The notes beneath the pieces are model-generated. The model was not told the origin of the DNA, did not search any database, and worked only from the letters and a program-made list of their open reading frames with translations. 7,248 nucleotides of DNA from Gammaproteobacteria bacterium (GTDB lineage Bacteria; Pseudomonadota; Gammaproteobacteria; Xanthomonadales; Xanthomonadaceae): the NCBI GenBank assembly GCA_024642445.1, contig JAHEBG010000004.1, forward strand, positions 8,526 through 15,773, in the 5' to 3' direction. The position numbers were made by a program, and so were the translations under genes. Shown piece by piece: positions 1 through 6,040 of this stretch (position 1 is the first letter of the stretch; each line of letters opens with the position of its first letter).

Positions 1-250
1 GTGCCTTTTCCGCGTTAGCCAGCACCTCACTGTAATATTGAATCTGAAACTCATAGCCCCACGCCTCAATCCGCAGATCCGCACGTAAGCGCTCGGTAAA
101 CAATTTTGACTGGCGCTCGATCGCCCTGTCTTCATTCCAATTGGCAACTTGGATGCCCAAAAACACACCCACCACTAACAATATGAATTCAATCCAAATG
201 GCGGTCCAATTCTGGGCTTTGAGTGATTCGGCCAAGCGTCTTATCAACAT
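1..250 (-). CDS. DUF6090-like membrane protein, N-terminal part (runs out of the window)
   Basis: The frame begins at ATG 250 and stays open to position 1, giving 83 residues. It has a basic N-terminus (MLIRRLAESLKAQNW), one membrane segment at about residues 16-35 (IWIEFILLVVGVFLGIQV), the motif QVANWNEDRA and then a charged helical stretch (ERQSKLFTERLRADLRIE). This arrangement of QNW, a Val/Gly-rich helix, GIQVANWNE and a long coiled helix matches the DUF6090 family as I remember it: small inner-membrane proteins of unknown function with a single N-terminal anchor. A weak GGGA lies 6 bases before the ATG. It is separated from the truncated paralog by 42 non-coding bases (251-292), which hold nothing else I can identify, so it may be transcribed from its own promoter or by readthrough from the array. 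Its C-terminus is not visible. Confidence 0.75.
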   Translation of the reverse strand, partial: MLIRRLAESLKAQNWTAIWIEFILLVVGVFLGIQVANWNEDRAIERQSKLFTERLRADLRIEAWGYEFQIQYYSEVLANAEKA

Positions 251-291
251 AACTATTCCCAAGGCAGTGGCGCGGATTCTTCTTTGGTGAA

Positions 292-318
292 ATTATCCAA
301 ACACTCTAACGCTATCAA
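292..318 (-). promoter_or_regulatory. Possible sigma-70 promoter for the DUF6090-like gene
   Basis: On the minus strand TTGATA (318-313) and GATAAT (297-292) each match the -35 and -10 consensus at five of six positions. The 15-base spacer is shorter than the usual 16-18. A transcript would start near 285, about 35 bases before the ATG at 250. The site sits at the end of the truncated fragment. Such matches occur by chance, so this is tentative. Confidence 0.35.
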
Positions 319-466
319 TAATTGGCGAACTTGTTAACGACTCCGGCCAATTGAAGCGCAGGGCAACGATATCAATACCCTGCAATAGGGCAAATGCAGC
401 CGCCACATACGCCCGCGACCATTGCACCATTTTTCCTTTTTTTAGGTTATCGAAAAAACCACTCAT
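293..466 (-). pseudogene. Truncated N-terminal remnant of another TolB-like/TPR paralog
   Basis: A 57-codon frame starts at the ATGA overlap with the preceding gene. Its first 43 residues or so contain LKKGKMVQW, AYVAAAFALLQGIDIVA and RFNWPES. From memory of the superfamily, this is the N-terminal anchor of a second subtype of TolB-like/TPR proteins, in which this segment is normally followed by more membrane helices and several hundred residues of TPR. Here it runs into SLTSSPIIDSVRVFG and stops at TAA. I see no continuation of the anchor in the frames downstream, so a deletion that joined it to the region upstream of the next gene is more likely than a simple frameshift. It keeps a plausible ribosome binding site and could still be translated as a small one-helix membrane peptide; calling it a pseudogene is inference. 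Confidence 0.65.
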
Positions 467-2304
467 CGAATATTGCCTTCGTCATCGAAGCCAACTTTAT
501 TCAACAACTTGATATAGCGCGGGTCGTTGCGGTAATTATCAAATTGAACACTACGTAATCCAGCCACAGGATCAACACCGCTCAAGTGACTATTTATTGA
601 TGCCTCTAACCCATTGAATGATTGTTGAATGTTATAAGCCGTGTTGTTACGGTTATCGAATGCTTTCAAGCCTTCATCCCCGATAACTTTTCGGGCAGCT
701 TCGCGCTGGCTTGGATCACGTATCAGGCTAATATAGGCACGTATATTCTTCCGGCTTTCACTAGAAAAACCGTCCCCGCCATCACCCTTGGTGTTGGTTG
801 CATCACGCGCTTGCGTTTCATTCAGAAGCTTCTCTATATCATCCGTTCGCTTAGTACTAAAATACGCTCTAAGCAAATTATTCGAAAAAAGTGGCACGTC
901 TGGCGCCAATGCATAAGCTGCGCGCCGAACAGCAACTTCCTCTTCATTACGCCCTAATCTGCCTAGCGCATTGGCCTTGCCATTCAGGAATATTGGCACC
1001 AAAGGGTCTAAAGTAACCGCTTTCTGCGCAGATCTCAGCGCCTCTTCCAAACGTCCCATTGCGGCCAGCCAGTCGGAATAGTGGTAATACACTTCTGGGT
1101 CGTTCGGCGCTAAAGCCAATGCGCGATTAAAATGCTTTTCGGCCAGTACCCACTGCCACTGGAAAGTGTAAACCATGGCCAATGCCGTGTGCGCTTGTGG
1201 TAAATCGGGAGCGAGTTCAAGGGCTTGCTTGCCAGCCTTCTCTGCTTCCTTCATAAAAACAGGTGTATTGGTACGTTCGGCTGTTGGAACATACCAAGGA
1301 TATACCGCCAAACTGCTGGACAGGCCTGCCCAGGCCGGTGCAAATTTCGGGTCAAGTTGCAACGCCTTGCGGTATAAGTCGATGGATTTTTTCACGCTCT
1401 GGCCGCGCTCACGATAAGCGGCACGTGCTTGCAAGAACAAAGCGTACGCCTCTGGATTGGAAGTGCGCTCGACAACCAGCCCATCACCACCCCCCATGCC
1501 CAAAGGAAGTTCCAGGGCCTTGGCGATGGCGCCGGCCAGTTCGGCTTGGAGATCGAATACATTTTCCAGTTTGCGGTCGTAGGTTTCAGACCAGAGGTGA
1601 AAGCCGTTATCGGCTCGGATCAGCTGGGCGGTCACACGTACCTCATTGCCGGCTTTTCTTACCGAGCCCTCCAATACGTAGGTAACCCCAAGCATCTTTC
1701 CGATTTCACGGATGTCATGCTTCTGGCCTTTCAAAGAGAACACCGATGTGCGCGCCGTTACCGCGAGTTTCGGCACATTCGCCAGCGCATTCAGAATTTC
1801 CTCGGTCATGCCATCGGAAAAATATTCCTGCTCCAGATCGGCGCTCATATTCACAAACGGCAATACCGCAATCGACATTTCTGCCCTCCCCGCATCTAAG
1901 CGCTTTGAACTCGAGACCGATTTAACAGCCTCAGCAACCATTCCCGCCTCGCGTTTGGGTGCCAATATGAATCTATCAAAAGCAAAAAAAATCAATGCTA
2001 TAGCAAATAAAAGTATGATGACGCGCTCCATGCGATGTGCGGTCTGCGGCGCAATCGACTGCCCAGGCTGCACATCAGCGTCACGCTTCAGACCGTCGGG
2101 CGTCAGTTCGTATATCCATGCGAACACCAGCACCGGAAGAAAACCGATGCCGAGTAGGAGCACCAAACTCTGCAACACCCAATCCGGTGTATGGAATATA
2201 GGCAAAAGTGTTTCCGAAACCTGCAATATCAACCAAGCGCCCACGATATAGAGGCCAGCCATGCGGATGACGTTTCGGCGTTTGAGTTCGCTGATAAAGC
2301 TCAT
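463..2304 (-). CDS. TolB-like/TPR membrane protein, paralog of 613 residues
   Basis: The anchor has the same order, with membrane segments at about residues 12-37, 42-67 and 95-114 and the conserved QSIAPQTAHRMER loop, but it differs more from the other two complete copies (HTPDWVLQSLVLLLGIG versus DTPAWVLKA). The TolB-like domain (about 144-265) shows SIAVLPFVNMSADLEQ, EYFSDGMTEEILNALA, ARTSVFSLKGQ, YVLEGSVRKAG and FHLWSETYDRKL. TPR units run from about 284 to 482, with signatures such as KALQLDPKFAPAWAGLSS and RALALAPNDPEVYYHYSDW. After the TPRs there is a polar Gly/Asp-rich insert (about 500-520, GDGGDG), then a helical tail ending in NDPRYIKLLNKVGF, which matches the DPRF-type ending of the family. 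The protein has no cysteine. A strong GGAGG and the TAATG junction set the start; the TGA stop overlaps the ATG of the short downstream fragment. Function unknown beyond a likely periplasmic scaffold or sensor role. Confidence 0.93.
   Translation of the reverse strand: MSFISELKRRNVIRMAGLYIVGAWLILQVSETLLPIFHTPDWVLQSLVLLLGIGFLPVLVFAWIYELTPDGLKRDADVQPGQSIAPQTAHRMERVIILLFAIALIFFAFDRFILAPKREAGMVAEAVKSVSSSKRLDAGRAEMSIAVLPFVNMSADLEQEYFSDGMTEEILNALANVPKLAVTARTSVFSLKGQKHDIREIGKMLGVTYVLEGSVRKAGNEVRVTAQLIRADNGFHLWSETYDRKLENVFDLQAELAGAIAKALELPLGMGGGDGLVVERTSNPEAYALFLQARAAYRERGQSVKKSIDLYRKALQLDPKFAPAWAGLSSSLAVYPWYVPTAERTNTPVFMKEAEKAGKQALELAPDLPQAHTALAMVYTFQWQWVLAEKHFNRALALAPNDPEVYYHYSDWLAAMGRLEEALRSAQKAVTLDPLVPIFLNGKANALGRLGRNEEEVAVRRAAYALAPDVPLFSNNLLRAYFSTKRTDDIEKLLNETQARDATNTKGDGGDGFSSESRKNIRAYISLIRDPSQREAARKVIGDEGLKAFDNRNNTAYNIQQSFNGLEASINSHLSGVDPVAGLRSVQFDNYRNDPRYIKLLNKVGFDDEGNIR
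476..480 (-). promoter_or_regulatory. Ribosome binding site for the 57-codon fragment
   Basis: Minus-strand GAAGG lies 9 bases before the ATG at 466, within the last codons of the preceding paralog. The fragment thus retains the coupled start signal used throughout the array. Confidence 0.55.
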
Positions 2305-4172
2305 TAGTTTTTGCCTCCGCAGATTTTGTCAAAATACGGGTCATGTGCTTTCAACTTATTCACCAAAGCAATAAAACGTGGTTCACATCGAATCGGATCC
2401 ATCGCTGGCATCATGATTGCCCAGTCCACATAGTTGCCTTTGATTTCGGAAAATCTCTCAAGATAGTCGAGGGTGATTTCCTTTTCGCCCAGCAGTATTA
2501 ATACGGAAGGCATGTCGTAATCTTCGAACAGGTTTTTGCTGGCCGGATTGAACTTACTGTTAAATCCTAATGCGGCCAGCCTTTGTGCAAAATCTGTTTT
2601 GCTTGATTTACTGCGAAGCGCATTGAACAATTCATCAACTTGTGTACTGGCGCCGGGATTTTCAATCTCCGCCTGTTTTTTGAGCGCTGTGCGTGCTTCG
2701 GCGAACTGCCCCATTGAAAGCTCGGCCATTGCGATATCACCAAGACATGCACTGTAATCCGGGGCAAAGGCAAGTGCTTGCTGGCAACGGTTTTTGGCTT
2801 CGGCATTTCGGCCAAGTGCGCGTAAAACGATACTTTGATTTTCAGCCACCACGCGAGAGCGCGGGTCCAAGGCGGAAGCTTGCTCAAGCGAGGCAAGCGC
2901 TTCGGCGAGCTTACCTTGCACCATCAATTGCGTGCCGCGCCATTGGTGGGCAGTGGCAAATGAGGGTCGAAGCGCAATGGCCCGAGAGTTAAGAGCTGTT
3001 GCGGTATCACGACGCAATTCTAATACAGCGATTTGCGATAATGCGGCATAGGGCTCGGGTAAGTTGGCATTAAGCGCCAACGCCCGTTCTGCGGCATCAC
3101 GACCACGCGCATGGCTTTCTTCTTTGCTCAAACGATTGCTGTAGTCACTGACAACGGCATAGGCCAAAGCCTGGCCCGCATAGGCTTGGGCGAACGATGG
3201 ATCCAGCGAAGCGGCTTGTTCAAATAAGGCAATAGCGTCCCAGAGCGCCTTTTCATTACGGATATGCCACAAGGACATACCACGCAAATACAAATCATAG
3301 GCTTCAAGATTTTTTGTACCGGATGCTGGCTCACCGAGCGTTGAGGTACTGACCATTTTCACTTTCAGTTGTTCGCCAATCGCCTTGGCTATTTCATCTT
3401 GAATAGCGAAAATATCTTTAAGCTTCCGGTCAAAATTCATCGACCATAAATGGTAACCATTGCTGGCATCGATCAGCTGTGCCGTCACACGAATATTATT
3501 GCCCTGCTTGCGTACACTGCCCTCAAGCACCATACGGACTTTCAATGCTTGTGCAATTTTCGGAACTTCAATGTTTTTTCCTTTGAATGAAAATGACGAA
3601 GTTCTGGCCGCCACCTGAAGCTCCGGGGTGCCGGCTAAAACGTTCAGTATTTCTTCGCTGATGCCATCGGAAAAATATTCATTACTGGGGTCACCCGATA
3701 GATTGACGAAAGGCAAAACGGCGATGGAATGCGGATTTATCTTGTTTTTATCGGCATTGATGCTGGCCGTTGTTTTTTCTGCCACTACCTTGGCGTTTTC
3801 AGCCACCATGGTTGCTTCACGCTGCGGGGCCAAGACGAACTTATCGACAGCGAAAAACACTAGAGCCACAGCGAACAGTGCGATGATCAGCCGCTCCATG
3901 CGGTGCGCGGTTTGCGGCGCAATGGATTGCGCTTGGTCTACTTCCGAATCACGCTTCAGACCTTCGGGCGTCAATTCGAAAATCCACGAAAATGCCAGAA
4001 CCGGTAAAAACCCTATCGCGAGTACATAGACCAGCGCCTTCAGCACCCAGGCCGGGGTATCGAAGATGGGCAGCAGAGTTTCGGATACCTGCATTATCAG
4101 CCAGGCACCCACCATGTACAGCCCCGCCATACGGATGACATTTCGGCGTTTGAGTTCGGCAACAAAGCCCAT
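2304..4172 (-). CDS. TolB-like/TPR membrane protein, paralog of 622 residues
   Basis: It has the same plan as its neighbours: basic N-terminus, membrane segments at about residues 12-37, 42-67 and 95-114, with the conserved loop QSIAPQTAHRMER between the second and third. A longer, Lys/Asn-rich linker (about 120-147) precedes the TolB-like domain (about 149-270) with SIAVLPFVNLSGD, EYFSDGISEEILNVLA, ARTSSFSFKGK, MVLEGSVRKQG and YHLWSMNFDRKL. TPR units run from about 289 to 500, seen in EQAASLDPSFAQAYAGQALAY and QASALDPRSRVVAEN. The C-terminus has the EPRFIALVNKL ending and a short Cys-containing tail. Four cysteines occur as two local pairs, C463/C476 and C596/C618. The anchor DNA is about 95% identical to the upstream paralog, but the linker and TPR parts have diverged strongly. 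The TAA stop overlaps the next ATG by one base. Probably an inner-membrane protein exposing a periplasmic scaffold; no enzymatic residues recognised. Confidence 0.93.
   Translation of the reverse strand: MGFVAELKRRNVIRMAGLYMVGAWLIMQVSETLLPIFDTPAWVLKALVYVLAIGFLPVLAFSWIFELTPEGLKRDSEVDQAQSIAPQTAHRMERLIIALFAVALVFFAVDKFVLAPQREATMVAENAKVVAEKTTASINADKNKINPHSIAVLPFVNLSGDPSNEYFSDGISEEILNVLAGTPELQVAARTSSFSFKGKNIEVPKIAQALKVRMVLEGSVRKQGNNIRVTAQLIDASNGYHLWSMNFDRKLKDIFAIQDEIAKAIGEQLKVKMVSTSTLGEPASGTKNLEAYDLYLRGMSLWHIRNEKALWDAIALFEQAASLDPSFAQAYAGQALAYAVVSDYSNRLSKEESHARGRDAAERALALNANLPEPYAALSQIAVLELRRDTATALNSRAIALRPSFATAHQWRGTQLMVQGKLAEALASLEQASALDPRSRVVAENQSIVLRALGRNAEAKNRCQQALAFAPDYSACLGDIAMAELSMGQFAEARTALKKQAEIENPGASTQVDELFNALRSKSSKTDFAQRLAALGFNSKFNPASKNLFEDYDMPSVLILLGEKEITLDYLERFSEIKGNYVDWAIMMPAMDPIRCEPRFIALVNKLKAHDPYFDKICGGKN
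2314..2318 (-). promoter_or_regulatory. Ribosome binding site for the 613-residue paralog
   Basis: Minus-strand GGAGG, a strong Shine-Dalgarno match, lies 9 bases before the ATG at 2304, inside the last codons (CGGKN) of the upstream gene. It supports that start over later in-frame ATG codons. Confidence 0.75.
3891..4159 (-). repeat. Near-identical 5' coding segment, copy B
   Basis: This is the partner of 5759-6027 and encodes the membrane anchor and cytoplasmic loop of the 622-residue paralog. The corresponding segment of the third paralog (about 2023-2291) is clearly more distant: the 60 bases from 2033 differ at about 15 positions, near 75% identity. The high similarity is therefore specific to this pair and is not explained by protein constraint alone, since synonymous sites are also shared. 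Confidence 0.85.
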
Positions 4173-4174
4173 TA

Positions 4175-6040
4175 TTAGCCACCCTTCCTGAAGTTGAGCA
4201 GGTTGGCGCGATAAGCATCCATCAGCCCACTGAGGCGGGGATCAGCCCAGACTTCAAGCCATTGCGGGTCCTGACTCATCTCCTCCGGAAATTTTGCGCC
4301 GCTTGCGCCTATCATTCCGAAGCTAAGTATATTGGTAGGAAACCAATGATGATCATCTAAAGCGGATTTTAGCCATTGTGCCGCTTTGGAACCATTGCCG
4401 ACAGTGATGTATAGATAGGCAATTAGCGTACGATCCACTGTTTCTGGCGCAATACTTACATTGACCACCGATGCAGCAATATTGTCAATTCTTGTCTCGG
4501 CTTGTTTTTTTTGCCCTTCAGCAATCAAGATAAGGATACGGTTTAGCTCGCAATGGGCAATGGATTTTGGATCGAAGGCGCAGGCTTTATCAGCCGCGGC
4601 TTTTGCGGCACCTAAACGCTTCAAATTGACATTCGCAATCACTAACCGGTCATAGGCATAAACTTCAGACTCCAATGCAATCGACCGGTTGATTGCGACG
4701 ATTGCTTCCTCGACCCTGCCCTGCGCTATCAAGGCATCGGCAAGGTTCAACGGATGTACAAAGGACAATGGGTCCAAAGCCATGGCCTGACGTTTGTTGT
4801 TCTCGGCAGCGCGTAGGTTAGCAATGCTAAATTGGAAATCACCCTCCATATTCAAAATATCGACGCTGCCTGGCGATAAATTATGGGCACGCTTAAGATC
4901 TGCACCAGCAGACTTAGCATCGTAACTGTAAAAAGACGTCATGCCGCGCACCATATAGGCCTCGGCATTGTTTGGATCGAGCGCCAGAGCCTTCTCTGCA
5001 GAGGCGCGAGCCTTACTTAGCGCTTCCGACCAGTTACCGGACTCCCACGCAGGAAGCAAAGAATAGGCGAAAGCGCGTCCAGAGTACGCTGCACTGTAGT
5101 TTGGGTCCAAGGCAATGGCTTGGTCGAATGCTTCAATCCCTTTATGGAGGTTTTCCAACCAGCGTCGTGCAATGAATGCTCTGCCCTTCAGATAGCTGTC
5201 AAAAGCCTGAATGTTGGCGTTTACTGCCGGCTTAGATTTGCTGGACTGATCGCTCAGCTTGGTTTTCAATACCTCGGTAATGGCAACGGCAATATCATCC
5301 TGAACCTTGAACACATCTCCGGCATCACCCTCGAATGTCTGCGACCACATATGAAATCCTGTACTGCTTTTTATCAGCTGTGCAGTGATTCGTAGTCGCG
5401 AGCCGCTCTTTCGCACGCTGCCTTCAAGCACATGGGCCACATTCAACTGCCTGCCAATATCGGCAACATCCAGATTTTTTCCTTTGAATTGAAAGGCAGA
5501 GGTTCGGGCAGCAACTCTCAAATCCGGGATCTGGGCAAGCCGATTGAGCAACTCTTCTGAAATTCCATCAGAAAAATACTCTTGATCCTGCTGCTGGCTC
5601 ATATCAACGAATGGCAATACTGCAATCGATTTATCGTTGCTAGCATTCTCAATCTTATTAACTGCAGCAGCTACGCTTTGGGACTCACGCTTGGGTGCCA
5701 ATACAAATCGATCAAAAACAAAGAAAACCAATGCGATAGCAAATAAGATGGTAATCATCCGCTCCATACGGTGCGCGGTTTGCGGCGCAATGGATTGCGC
5801 TCGGTCTACTTCCGAATCACGCTTCAGGCCTTCGGGCGTCAATTCGAAAATCCACGAAAATGCCAGAACCGGTAAAAACCCTATCGCAAGTACATAGACC
5901 ATCGCCTTCAGCACCCAAGCTGGCGTATCGAAGATGGGCAGCAGAGTTTCGGATACCTGCATTATCAGCCAGGCACCTACCATGTACAGGCCCGCCATGC
6001 GGATGACGTTGCGGCGTTTGAGTTCGGATATGAAACTCAT
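4175..6040 (-). CDS. TolB-like/TPR membrane protein, paralog of 621 residues
   Basis: The basic N-terminus (ELKRRN) is followed by membrane segments at about residues 12-37 and 42-67, a loop containing ELTPEGLKRD and QSIAPQTAHRMER, and a third segment at about 95-115. A short linker precedes a TolB-like domain (about 138-262) with the motifs SIAVLPFVDMS, EYFSDGISEELLNRLA, ARTSAFQFKGK, HVLEGSVRKSG and FHMWSQTFEG. TPR units run from about 278 to 510, seen in signatures such as QAIALDPNYSAAYSGRAFAY and KALALDPNNAEAYMVRGM. Positive charge places the TolB-like and TPR parts in the periplasm. The tail carries WADPRLSGLMDAY, a loose form of the family ending. The only cysteines are C487 and C497, within one TPR hairpin. 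The start is set by the ATGA overlap and an AAGG. The first 90 codons or so are nearly identical in DNA to those of the next gene. Molecular partner unknown; TolB-like similarity does not mean it is the Tol-Pal TolB. Confidence 0.93.
   Translation of the reverse strand: MSFISELKRRNVIRMAGLYMVGAWLIMQVSETLLPIFDTPAWVLKAMVYVLAIGFLPVLAFSWIFELTPEGLKRDSEVDRAQSIAPQTAHRMERMITILFAIALVFFVFDRFVLAPKRESQSVAAAVNKIENASNDKSIAVLPFVDMSQQQDQEYFSDGISEELLNRLAQIPDLRVAARTSAFQFKGKNLDVADIGRQLNVAHVLEGSVRKSGSRLRITAQLIKSSTGFHMWSQTFEGDAGDVFKVQDDIAVAITEVLKTKLSDQSSKSKPAVNANIQAFDSYLKGRAFIARRWLENLHKGIEAFDQAIALDPNYSAAYSGRAFAYSLLPAWESGNWSEALSKARASAEKALALDPNNAEAYMVRGMTSFYSYDAKSAGADLKRAHNLSPGSVDILNMEGDFQFSIANLRAAENNKRQAMALDPLSFVHPLNLADALIAQGRVEEAIVAINRSIALESEVYAYDRLVIANVNLKRLGAAKAAADKACAFDPKSIAHCELNRILILIAEGQKKQAETRIDNIAASVVNVSIAPETVDRTLIAYLYITVGNGSKAAQWLKSALDDHHWFPTNILSFGMIGASGAKFPEEMSQDPQWLEVWADPRLSGLMDAYRANLLNFRKGG
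4182..4189 (-). promoter_or_regulatory. Ribosome binding site for the 622-residue paralog
   Basis: Minus-strand AGGAAGGG lies 9 bases before the ATG at 4172, inside the last codons (NFRKGG) of the upstream gene. The upstream TAA and this ATG are separated by only two bases, so the site also supports coupled translation. Confidence 0.7.
5759..6027 (-). repeat. Near-identical 5' coding segment, copy A
   Basis: This 269-base segment encodes the first two membrane segments and the cytoplasmic loop. It aligns without gaps to 3891-4159 with about 13 mismatches (about 95% identity, counted by eye). Immediately past the low-coordinate edge identity to the other copy drops to about 62% over 60 bases, giving a sharp boundary that suggests gene conversion between neighbouring paralogs. 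Confidence 0.85.

Noticed and set aside
320..352. Inverted repeat AATTGGC/GCCAATT with a 19-base loop
   Set aside because: The stem is short, the loop is long, and no T-run follows in the minus-strand direction. It is not convincing as a terminator.
1429..2251. Overlapping plus-strand open frames of 156 and 179 codons
   Set aside because: They lie antisense to the conserved TolB-like and anchor parts of the 613-residue paralog, have no recognisable domains, and similar antisense frames recur at the same place in the other paralogs. They are by-products of codon use.
2081..4218. Minus-strand frames of 87 and 89 codons at 2081-2344 and 3949-4218
   Set aside because: Both cover the junction and anchor region in a shifted frame and resemble each other only because the anchor DNA is homologous. 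No ribosome binding site or domain supports them.
2304..6040. Start-to-start distance of exactly 1868 bases for two successive pairs of genes
   Set aside because: The proteins have different linker and domain lengths and different junctions (+2 and -1), so the equal spacing comes from compensating indels and is probably coincidence, not a repeated unit of recent origin.
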